From contig NZ_JAASQT010000002.1 of assembly GCF_011761985.1 (NCBI RefSeq), positions 248,001-312,000 of the forward strand: a stretch of 64,000 nucleotides of DNA. The letters are read 5' to 3'. This DNA comes from Brevundimonas terrae. Its GTDB lineage: Bacteria > Pseudomonadota > Alphaproteobacteria > Caulobacterales > Caulobacteraceae. The notes under the pieces are model-generated. The model ran no database searches, was not told the origin of the DNA, and was given only the letters and a program-made list of their open reading frames with translations. Shown piece after piece: positions 53,220 through 60,817 of the stretch. Position numbers and translations under genes: made by a program. How positions within the stretch are numbered: position 1 is the first letter of the stretch; every line of letters starts with the position of its first letter.

Positions 53220-54944
53220 ATGGAAGTCGGACAAACCTGGACCGATACGCCGCTCCAGAAGGACGAAAAGAGGCAAGCCTCGGGTCCGGGGGCTGTTATG
53301 GCGCAACTGCGGGGACGCGGTGCGCCTGCCAATATGACCTTTTTCCGCCGTCCATTTGCTCTGGTCGGAACTATCGGGGCCTTGTGCCTACTGGTTGTGG
53401 TCTCGGTCCGCTTTATGGCGGCGGGACCCGGCATAATCTCGACCCTGTGGATTACCAGCGGCGTCGCCGTCGTGACCTGGTTCAAGGGCGGGCGTGGCCT
53501 GACCTATGGCGTGGCCTTTGCGGCACTGGTCTCAATGGCCCTGATGGCGGGCGAGCTGATCCTCGGCAACCCGCCGCATCGCGCCATCATTTTTGTCGGT
53601 CTGAACCTGCTGGAAATCATGCTGGCGGTGGCGCTGCTGCGATATGTGTTTCCAAAACTGGATGTGCATACGGTCAAGGGCAATGTGAAGCTGTTCGTGA
53701 CCTGTATGGCCGCCTGCTTGCCCTCGGCGCTGATATGCGGGGCGTTTCTGAACCACGGTGCCATTGACGGTTATTTCGGCGGTGTGCGGATGTGGTGGCT
53801 GGGCCATGGCGTCGGCATGTTGATGGTGCTGGCAACGGGGCTGTCTCTGGGCGGGATCTTCGACGGGGCGCAGACCAGCAGAAGCTATCGCATCAGGCAG
53901 TTGGCCGAGATGGTGTTCATGCTGGCTGTGCTGGTGGTGGCATCGTTGATGGTGTTCTATTTTTCGTATCTGGCACTGGGCTTTGCAATCTTGCCGCTAT
54001 TGCTGCTCATGGCGGTCCGGTTGCGTGTGCTGGGCACAGCGATTGGCTTGCTGGTCGTCAGTGTGATCGCCATCAAGGGCACGATGGCAGGAACCGGCCC
54101 CTATCATACCATGCAGGTTCCGGCGGCTCTGGGTATGGCGCAGATGCTGATCCTGTTCGGATACTCGCCTGTGCTGGTTGTTGCTGCCTTGCTGGACGAA
54201 CGTGATGCGCTGGCCGAACGGGCGCGGGCCGGACGCCAGAAGGCCGAGATCGCTTCTGCGGCCAAATCGCGTCTGCTGGCCAATGTCGCGCACGAAATCA
54301 AAAGCCCCGTCGGGGGCATTATCGGCATCGCCGAAATGTGGGCGGCGGGTCATCTGGGCGAGGTGACGCCCGCTCAAAAAGACATGGCGCAGATGATGGT
54401 CCGCACGGGGCGTCAGATTGAAAATCTGGCCCATGATCTGCTGGATGTATCACAGGCAGAGTCTGGCGCTGTGCGTATCGAAATGCGCCCGACCGATGTG
54501 GCGGGTGTGTTGCACGATGCCAGCAAGACCGTTTCCATGATGCCCGAGGCGGCTGGCTTAAAGCTGGATATTCTGGTGGTAGAGCCGGGTTTGAAGGTGA
54601 TGGCGGATTCCCAGAGACTGGCGCAGATCATCGTCAATCTGGGCAGTAACGCTGTGAAATACGGCCGTACGGGCGGCTTTGTGCGTTTCACGGCCACACG
54701 CCGCGAGGACGGGCAGATACGTCTGGCGGTCGAGGATGGCGGTCCGGGTCTGACAGCGGAAAAACAGGTGCAATTGTTCGAGCCGTTTAACCGTCTGGGG
54801 CTGGAGCGCACATCCATCGAGGGGCATGGCATCGGGCTGGCCCTGTCCAAACGACTGGCCGAGTTGCAAAACGGCCAGATGGGCGTTGTCTCCGTTCAGG
54901 GGCAGGGCGCGTCGTTTTGGGTGGAACTGGCCGAGGCCTATTGA
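53220..54944 (+). CDS. membrane sensor histidine kinase with MASE1-like domain
   Basis: A 574-residue kinase with eight or nine hydrophobic segments in residues 45-335, resembling a MASE1 sensor. The HisKA box LLANVAHEIKSPVGG has phospho-His358; the ATPase domain shows NLGSNAVKY, DGGPGL and GHGIGLALS. No receiver domain or adjacent response regulator is present, so it is an orphan. GAGGAACGTC before the ATG marks the start. It is followed closely by a Pro/Ala-rich secreted protein gene. Confidence 0.9.
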   Translation: MEVGQTWTDTPLQKDEKRQASGPGAVMAQLRGRGAPANMTFFRRPFALVGTIGALCLLVVVSVRFMAAGPGIISTLWITSGVAVVTWFKGGRGLTYGVAFAALVSMALMAGELILGNPPHRAIIFVGLNLLEIMLAVALLRYVFPKLDVHTVKGNVKLFVTCMAACLPSALICGAFLNHGAIDGYFGGVRMWWLGHGVGMLMVLATGLSLGGIFDGAQTSRSYRIRQLAEMVFMLAVLVVASLMVFYFSYLALGFAILPLLLLMAVRLRVLGTAIGLLVVSVIAIKGTMAGTGPYHTMQVPAALGMAQMLILFGYSPVLVVAALLDERDALAERARAGRQKAEIASAAKSRLLANVAHEIKSPVGGIIGIAEMWAAGHLGEVTPAQKDMAQMMVRTGRQIENLAHDLLDVSQAESGAVRIEMRPTDVAGVLHDASKTVSMMPEAAGLKLDILVVEPGLKVMADSQRLAQIIVNLGSNAVKYGRTGGFVRFTATRREDGQIRLAVEDGGPGLTAEKQVQLFEPFNRLGLERTSIEGHGIGLALSKRLAELQNGQMGVVSVQGQGASFWVELAEAY

Positions 54945-54981
54945 GGTTTTGGCTCTATATTTCGGGAACCATGGTGAGCTT

Positions 54982-55743
54982 ATGACGAAGGCCAAGACAT
55001 TTTCTGCGCTGGCAGTATCGGTGATAGCTCTGTCTGCGGGGCAGGCTGCGATGGCCCAAAATGCCTCTGCACCAACGGCGCAGGAACTGACACGTTCGCT
55101 GAACTCGCGACCACCTCAAGCGGCACCTGTGACCGCTCCGGCTCCGGTACGGGCACCGGCTCCGGCACAGGCACAGCGGCCCGCTGCGGCACCTGTTGCG
55201 CCGCCTGCGTCGCGATCGGTTCCGGCGACCGCGCTGACCCCTGCGACCCGCATGGAGACACGTCCGGCGTCTGCGCCTGTGGCCAGCACTAGCGGGGCGA
55301 GACCAGCGCCGGTGGCACCTGCACCCGCACCTGCTGCGGCACCTGCACAAGCGCCAGTTGCGGCCCCCGCATCGGCACCGCGTCCGCTGAACGCCGCCGC
55401 GATTGCAGCCCTGCCATTCCGTATTGATCTGAAGGGCGCACAGATTGTCGAGCGTCCTGCCGGTCCGACGGCCAAGGTCTATTCGGTGCGTCGCGGCGAT
55501 ACGCCTCTGCTGATGATCTATACCGGCCCGCAGTCGGACTATCCGATCTATGGCGGAGATCAGGCCGAGGTTGCGGGCCGTACCAGCATCATCGTGACCG
55601 AAGGCATGCGCCGTCGTGCGGTCGAGCACCTGTTCCGGCGTGAGGACGCCCAGCCCGCCGATATCCATGTCTGGGTCATGGCGATGGACGGTGCAGACGG
55701 TGATCTGGCCGAGCAGATCGGACAGACGGTCGATCCCCGTTAG
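54982..55743 (+). CDS. secreted proline/alanine-rich protein
   Basis: A 253-residue protein with a signal peptide to about AMA (25). A long low-complexity region (about 45-145) consists of Pro, Ala and Val repeats (APAPVRAPAPAQAQ), typical of a spacer through the periplasm or peptidoglycan. The C-terminal domain (150-253) is folded (PFRIDLKGAQIVERPAG ... LLMIYTGPQSDYPIYGG) and unrecognised. It begins 38 bases after the kinase gene, without a clear ribosome site, so co-transcription is possible. Confidence 0.7.
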   Translation: MTKAKTFSALAVSVIALSAGQAAMAQNASAPTAQELTRSLNSRPPQAAPVTAPAPVRAPAPAQAQRPAAAPVAPPASRSVPATALTPATRMETRPASAPVASTSGARPAPVAPAPAPAAAPAQAPVAAPASAPRPLNAAAIAALPFRIDLKGAQIVERPAGPTAKVYSVRRGDTPLLMIYTGPQSDYPIYGGDQAEVAGRTSIIVTEGMRRRAVEHLFRREDAQPADIHVWVMAMDGADGDLAEQIGQTVDPR

Positions 55744-55866
55744 GTCATCGATATTAGGGCTTGCTGAATCATCAAGACTGACTGATCTTGCAAATCATTC
55801 GCAAGATGGAGGTCGCGATGATTATTCTGGGCATCGGCATGTCGCAACTGTCACGCCTCATGAGAA

Positions 55867-55897
55867 AGGGCGCAGAGGATGAACCCCTGCGCCCTGT
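55867..55897 (-). terminator. ecotin terminator
   Basis: A 9-bp stem (55867-55875 with 55887-55895); on the minus strand it lies after the ecotin gene and is followed by TTTCTC. Confidence 0.65.
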
Positions 55898-55936
55898 TGA
55901 ACGTCCTCACCTTCGGGTTATCGAAGGCTCGGTGTC

Positions 55937-56422
55937 TCAGTTCAGTTCGAGAACCTCGCCCGCACGCCACAAGCGATAGCGAACCTCGACGTTTTCAGGC
56001 GTGTAGACCACAACCGGCAGGCGCGAGTTGTAACGCACCAGGGTTTGCTGCGGCAGGGTTACGAACGCCTCGCGCTCGGAACCTGCGGGGCAGGCCATCA
56101 TGGTCGAGGCACCGGCGCTGATCTGTGGCAGGACATAGTAGTTATAGCCCCAGCCTTCGGCTGTGCGCTCTTCAAGCTGGCCGCCGAGCATCTGACGGTT
56201 GCAGTCGATGGTCTTGGTCTGACCAATGATCAGCTCAACCTTGACCGCATCTTCGTTATCGAGGGCCGGCAGGTTCAGGACATGGCGCTTCTGGCCGGCG
56301 GTTGCTTCGGGATAAGCTTTCATCGCGTCCTGCACAGTAGGGGTCGATTGAGCCTCAACCGACGGGGTTGCGCAGGCAGAAAGTGCTAGCGCTGCAACGG
56401 TAGCGAGGGCAAAAAATCGCAT
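55937..56422 (-). CDS. eco: ecotin, predicted lipoprotein serine-protease inhibitor
   Basis: A 161-residue ecotin, a broad inhibitor of chymotrypsin-fold serine proteases. Conserved blocks are [33 protein letters not shown] and [23 protein letters not shown]. The reactive loop has P1 Met108, as in E. coli (Met84), and Cys74-Cys111 match its disulfide. The N-terminus has a perfect lipobox LSAC (Cys17), so it may be membrane-anchored instead of free; a later VEA cut site is the alternative. The C-terminal dimer arm (GEVLELN) is shorter than in E. coli. It follows the thiolase gene on the same strand. Confidence 0.93.
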   Translation of the reverse strand: MRFFALATVAALALSACATPSVEAQSTPTVQDAMKAYPEATAGQKRHVLNLPALDNEDAVKVELIIGQTKTIDCNRQMLGGQLEERTAEGWGYNYYVLPQISAGASTMMACPAGSEREAFVTLPQQTLVRYNSRLPVVVYTPENVEVRYRLWRAGEVLELN

Positions 56423-56467
56423 GAAATGCCTTTCAGGTGAAGATCTGCCCTCGGTAACGCTTATTTA

Positions 56468-57655
56468 TTAAGTAAGTTCCACTGCCATGGAGATGGCTTC
56501 GCCGCCACCGATGCACAGGGATGCAACGCCGCGCTTCAGGCCACGGCTTTCGAGTGCCGCAAGCAGGGTGGCCATGATGCGGGCACCCGAGGCACCGATC
56601 GGGTGACCCAGAGCGGTTGCGCCGCCATTGACGTTCAGCTTGGCACGGTCGATGCCCATTTCTTTCTGGGCGATCATGGCGACGACGGCGAAGGCTTCAT
56701 TGACCTCCCACAGGTCCACATCATCCACGCTCCAGCCCGCTTTTTGCAGGGTCTTTTGCATGGCCGGAACCGGCGCGGTGGTGAACAGGCCCGGCTCGTG
56801 CGCGTGGCCCGAATGGGCGACGACGCGGGCGACGATGTTCAGGCCCAGTGCCTTGGCCGTGCTTTCACGCGCCATGACCAGAGCGGCGGCACCGTCCGAG
56901 ATCGACGAGGCATTGGCGGCCGTGATGCGGCCATCCTTGATGAAGGCGGGACGCAGGGTCGGGATCTTGGCCGGATCAGCCTTGCCGGGTTGCTCGTCTT
57001 CGGAAACGGTCACCACGCCTTTGCGGGTTTCGATCTCGACGGGGACGATTTCCTTCTGGAACGCACCCGAGGCAATGGCTGCCTTGGCGCGGTTCAGGCT
57101 TTCGATGGCATAGGCGTCCATGTCTTCGCGCGAGAAGCCGTAGGTCTCGGCCGAGCCTTCGGCAAACACGCCCATGGCTTTGCCTTCATAGGCGTCTTCG
57201 AGGCCGTCCATCATCATCGAGTCGATAATGGTGTCATGGCCGATACGCGCACCGCCACGGTGCTTGTTCATCAGGTACGGCGCGCCGCTCATGGATTCCA
57301 TGCCACCGGCGACGATGACGTCTGCGGTACCGGCCAGAAGGGCATCATGGGCCATGGCGGCGGCTTGCAGGCCCGAACCGCACATCTTGTTCAGCGTGGT
57401 GGCCTCGACGCCCAGCGGCAGACCGGCACCCAGTGCCGCCTGACGGGCCGGAGCCTGACCCAGACCGGCAGGCAGGACACAGCCCATGAAAATCTGGTCG
57501 ATTTTTTCAGGGGCCACGCCCGCGCGCTCGACCGCGGCCTTAACAGCAGTGCTGCCCAGTACGGTGGACTTTACGCTGGACAGAGCGCCCTGAAACCCGC
57601 CCATCGGCGTGCGGGCATAGGAGCAGATGACGACGGGATCAGCAGGGGTAGTCAT
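56468..57655 (-). CDS. acetyl-CoA acetyltransferase (thiolase)
   Basis: A 395-residue thiolase that condenses two acetyl-CoA to acetoacetyl-CoA, or runs the reverse. The nucleophile Cys92 is in MCGSGLQA, the histidine in NVNGGATALGHPIGASGAR, and the second cysteine in LCIGGGEA. The sequence resembles biosynthetic PhaA/AtoB thiolases. ATG 57655 is preferred over 57676. It lies between a thioesterase gene and ecotin, all on the minus strand, and may be co-transcribed with them. Confidence 0.95.
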   Translation of the reverse strand: MTTPADPVVICSYARTPMGGFQGALSSVKSTVLGSTAVKAAVERAGVAPEKIDQIFMGCVLPAGLGQAPARQAALGAGLPLGVEATTLNKMCGSGLQAAAMAHDALLAGTADVIVAGGMESMSGAPYLMNKHRGGARIGHDTIIDSMMMDGLEDAYEGKAMGVFAEGSAETYGFSREDMDAYAIESLNRAKAAIASGAFQKEIVPVEIETRKGVVTVSEDEQPGKADPAKIPTLRPAFIKDGRITAANASSISDGAAALVMARESTAKALGLNIVARVVAHSGHAHEPGLFTTAPVPAMQKTLQKAGWSVDDVDLWEVNEAFAVVAMIAQKEMGIDRAKLNVNGGATALGHPIGASGARIMATLLAALESRGLKRGVASLCIGGGEAISMAVELT

Positions 57656-57753
57656 GGTTTCAGCCTTTGGCGGCAAATCACTAGAGTGCGCCTGATTAGG
57701 GGGCGCGATGCCCCCGAAGCAAGAGATATGCGGGTAAACTGTTCTCGATTAGC

Positions 57754-58614
57754 TTAGGCGTGGCCAAGGACTTTGCGTCGCTGGCGCGATGTGGCCAGCA
57801 CACTGCCGTCCGCGCCCCATGCGATGGCGTCATCGACCGCCCAGCCATCGGAGTGCTGGATCAGGCTGTATTCGAAATAGGCCCAGCCATCGGGCGCATT
57901 CTCGGGCGTTGGCGGCGTCAGGAAATCATAGCGCAGATCAACTGTGGTCATGATCGGCGGTGCCTCGAAGCCCGTCCATGACGGCGGATACAGTGCATCC
58001 AGCAAATAGCAGAGGCGGATTTCATCCAGCGGCTGGCCGTCGCGCATCCTGATCCAGCAACGCTCGACGCGTTTGCCGTCCTTGTTGCCGCCAAAAATGT
58101 TCGGGCCACCGTCAAAACGGTATTCGGCATGTTGGGCAAAGCGGGGTGCAAATGGTCCCTCCATACCGGCACCGACAGGAAGACTATCGAGCGCGGGGGG
58201 CGGCACAGCGCGATCATAGAGGGCGGCGGCATCCGGGGTGTTGCGACCAAATGTGCCACTGGCATTGTGGGTCAGGCGCTCGCCCTGTGCGGCCTGAACG
58301 GCGGCATAGGTGATCTGGCGGCCTTTTCGCAGCATTTGCGGGGTGAACAACAGCGGCTGGCCATAGTTTGCCGCCGCCAGATACTGCACCGACAGGGTTT
58401 GCAGCGGCGCATCGATATCCAGCCCCTGTCGCATGGCCTTGGCACACAGGGCGGCCAGCAAGCCCCCGAACGGAAAGCCTTTTTCCGGCGGCAACTGTTG
58501 CGGGGCGTTGGAAAACTCTTCGCGCATCAGGCTGGACAGGCCGCCTTCGACGGGTGTCAGCGCGAACGCCTGTTCCAGCAGTTCGAGCGATGAAGTCGGG
58601 TGGGGGTCTGCCAT
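57754..58614 (-). CDS. acyl-CoA thioesterase family protein
   Basis: A 286-residue double hot-dog protein of the TesB-like/acyl-CoA thioesterase family. The N-terminal domain shows PFGGLLAALCAKAMRQ and the C-terminal VDLRYDFLTPPTPENAPDGWAYFEY, as in these proteins. It should hydrolyse acyl-CoA esters. It is divergent from an HxlR regulator across 104 bases, which makes it the likely target, together with the thiolase downstream. Confidence 0.8.
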   Translation of the reverse strand: MADPHPTSSLELLEQAFALTPVEGGLSSLMREEFSNAPQQLPPEKGFPFGGLLAALCAKAMRQGLDIDAPLQTLSVQYLAAANYGQPLLFTPQMLRKGRQITYAAVQAAQGERLTHNASGTFGRNTPDAAALYDRAVPPPALDSLPVGAGMEGPFAPRFAQHAEYRFDGGPNIFGGNKDGKRVERCWIRMRDGQPLDEIRLCYLLDALYPPSWTGFEAPPIMTTVDLRYDFLTPPTPENAPDGWAYFEYSLIQHSDGWAVDDAIAWGADGSVLATSRQRRKVLGHA

Positions 58615-58718
58615 GGGGAGGTCGATCTGATGGTAGTTGGGTTTTAATTAGAAACTTACTCGGTGCATTTAAAATCGCAACCCTTGTAAAAATCCTGACG
58701 CGGGGTCACTCTATAGGC

Positions 58719-59210
58719 ATGGGACGCACAGCCGACTATTCACGCCAAAGCTGTTCTGTCGCCGGTGCTCTCGAAGTCATCGGTGATCCTTGGACCATGC
58801 TTGTGATCCGCGACGCCTTCAACGGTGTGACGCGTTTCGAGCAATGGCAGGAACATCTTGGCGTGGCCCGCAATGTTCTGGCGGCGCGCCTGAAATCTCT
58901 GGTGCATCACGGTGTGCTGGAGCCGCGCCTGTATTCCGAACGTCCGCCGCGCAACGAATATGTGCTGACGGCCAAGGGCAAGGATCTGTACGGCATTCTG
59001 GTCACCCTGCACGCATGGGGTGAAAAGCATGTCTATCACGACCAGCAATCGGGCGTGGTCCTGCGTCACAAGACTTGCGACAATATTCTGCAACCGCGCA
59101 TCGCGTGTGGCTGCTGCAACGAGATGGTCCGTCCTCGCGAGGTTCAGGTCATCTATACCGCCGACCGCCCCACCGTCGGCGATATGATGGCCGAGGACGA
59201 AGTGGCTTAG
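58719..59210 (+). CDS. HxlR-family transcriptional regulator
   Basis: A 163-residue winged-helix regulator. Cys12 in SRQSCSVAGALEVIGDPWTMLVIRDAF begins the HxlR domain, and the recognition helix is GVARNVLAARLKSLVHHGVLE. The C-terminal tail has a cysteine cluster (HKTC, ACGCC) that could bind a metal or sense redox state, as in many HxlR proteins. No ribosome site precedes the ATG. It is divergent from the thioesterase gene, its probable target. Confidence 0.88.
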   Translation: MGRTADYSRQSCSVAGALEVIGDPWTMLVIRDAFNGVTRFEQWQEHLGVARNVLAARLKSLVHHGVLEPRLYSERPPRNEYVLTAKGKDLYGILVTLHAWGEKHVYHDQQSGVVLRHKTCDNILQPRIACGCCNEMVRPREVQVIYTADRPTVGDMMAEDEVA

Positions 59211-59238
59211 TACGCAGGGTTAATCGGGGCAGGCGGGG

Positions 59239-59916
59239 ATGATCAACGAGGTTTCACAACGCCGCGCCAGAAAAGCGCGCCGACGCAAACTGCTGATTGG
59301 CAGTACCTTTTTCATTATCGTAGCGAGTTGTTTTGCCAGTCTTTTCGGACTGGGGAACCGAGCCGCGGTGTGGGTAATAGGATTATACGTTCTGGGAATG
59401 TTGGTCTTTGGCCTTTCGGAGGCGAAGACTGCCATTCGCGTTTATAGATCGTGGCTTTCTCACCAAAACTTCCAGCCTCGTCAGGCCGATGGCTTTTCGC
59501 CTTTAGAGGTTGCGGCTTTGCAAAACCTGCTCGTCGCGGCGGGATCCGATGCCGTAGAACTGGCTCGATACCTTGCTTCAAGCGAGGTTGTTGAACGCTA
59601 CAATTCTGGCACGGGACTGGTTGTCACGCTGCAATCAACGGAGCCTTTTGTCGCTTCTTGCAATGTTACAAGATTATTCGGTTGGTTTGTGATTTCGGCC
59701 GAGAAAGTTGTGATCGGCGCGCGGTTGTGGGCGGATGATCGAGAGGGTGTGGCGCTGCTGGAGTTCTTTACGGGAGGTCATATCACGCGACATTGGGAAT
59801 GGACGCATGAGCCGTTTGGGGATGCTACAGACGAATGTACCCGTCCGCCGGTGCCGCTCAGTTCCCCAGTAGTTAGCGCTCCCAGTGTGAAATATTTTCC
59901 ACGTGATCAACTTTGA
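59239..59916 (+). CDS. membrane protein of unknown function, atypical composition
   Basis: A 225-residue protein with a basic N-terminus (RRARKARRRK) and two hydrophobic segments (about 18-40 and 43-62), then a soluble domain (85-225). The soluble part shows no recognised family. Codon choice is less GC-rich than the neighbours (ATA, TTA, AGA codons occur), which may indicate recent acquisition. A G-rich ribosome site precedes the ATG. It lies 28 bases after the HxlR gene on the same strand, and convergent with a dioxygenase-like gene. Confidence 0.55.
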   Translation: MINEVSQRRARKARRRKLLIGSTFFIIVASCFASLFGLGNRAAVWVIGLYVLGMLVFGLSEAKTAIRVYRSWLSHQNFQPRQADGFSPLEVAALQNLLVAAGSDAVELARYLASSEVVERYNSGTGLVVTLQSTEPFVASCNVTRLFGWFVISAEKVVIGARLWADDREGVALLEFFTGGHITRHWEWTHEPFGDATDECTRPPVPLSSPVVSAPSVKYFPRDQL

Positions 59917-59953
59917 TCTGAAACGCCTATTCTGCATTCCGGTCGGTGGTTGA

Positions 59954-60655
59954 TTAGCCCCGTTCCGGCACGATGGTCGGGTGGGTATTGGGCAGGATTT
60001 TCTCGACTTCATGCGGCTCGACATGGCTGGCCATGCGATAGGCATTTACCGGCTGTGACCGGTTGATCCACATGGCATAGTCCAGATGGTCGGCGCGGGG
60101 ATCATCCGTATTAGGATGCAGCAGGATGGTCAGGCCGAGGCTGTTTAACTGCAACCACGGGATGATGACGGCCAACAAATCATTGGTGAAGCCGAAATAG
60201 AATGACGGCGTCACATGCGGGCCGCGCGGTTCGAGGTTCCAGTTGCCCAGTTCGACAGGGAAACGCTCGAGCACCCACTGGCGCAGTAAGGCGGCCTTGT
60301 GGTGGTTGTCTTCGTCGAAATAGATGTGGGCGTGATAGCTGCTGATGCGCGTGAAGGGCTGCGGACTAACCGGCAGAGTTTGCTCGTTCGGGCGCAAGGA
60401 AACAGGCGCAGTAATCACCTCGTTCAGCACATCGCCCCACGGTGACTGGCCGACGGATGGCGGCGGAACGTGCGCGGCATAGGCCGTCGATGTCGGGACT
60501 GTCGTCGTGGCGGCTTCTGCATGGACGGGCTTGGTCATGGTGACGATCGCAGCGGTTGTGGCACCGGCACCCAGTAACAGATGACGACGGGCGGGCGAGA
60601 CAGCTTCGGCGTTTTGGCGTGCGCGTGTTGCCTCTGTCGATGGTTCGTGGCGCAT
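59954..60655 (-). CDS. Tat-exported DOPA 4,5-dioxygenase family protein
   Basis: A 233-residue protein. Residues 105-225 match the DOPA 4,5-dioxygenase-like family (DOPA_dioxygen): ISSYHAHIYFDED, GPHVTPSFYFGFT, and LLHPNTDDPRADH, with the conserved histidines that could hold iron. Members cleave catechols such as DOPA or are uncharacterised. The N-terminus has an RR motif before a hydrophobic run (ARRHLLLGAGATTAAI), typical of Tat export, so it would fold with metal before leaving the cytoplasm. ATG 60655 follows GGGGATCG. No other catechol genes are nearby. Confidence 0.85.
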   Translation of the reverse strand: MRHEPSTEATRARQNAEAVSPARRHLLLGAGATTAAIVTMTKPVHAEAATTTVPTSTAYAAHVPPPSVGQSPWGDVLNEVITAPVSLRPNEQTLPVSPQPFTRISSYHAHIYFDEDNHHKAALLRQWVLERFPVELGNWNLEPRGPHVTPSFYFGFTNDLLAVIIPWLQLNSLGLTILLHPNTDDPRADHLDYAMWINRSQPVNAYRMASHVEPHEVEKILPNTHPTIVPERG

Positions 60656-60817
60656 TTTCGATCCCCTGTCCGCAAAACAGCAGGTAGCCGTATCAAACAG
60701 GCCGTGTTCGCCCGCATCAGTTCTTCTGTGGAAACTGATAGGTTTGCTGAGGGTTTAGGGCTTAGGGCGCGCGATACGTTTAGGATGCGTCAAAAGTCTG
60801 GGGCTATGATGTAATCC

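Noticed and set aside
55788-55979. Possible small gene between the Pro/Ala-rich protein and ecotin
   Set aside because: It overlaps the ecotin terminator and 3' end, has no good ribosome site and no recognisable sequence.
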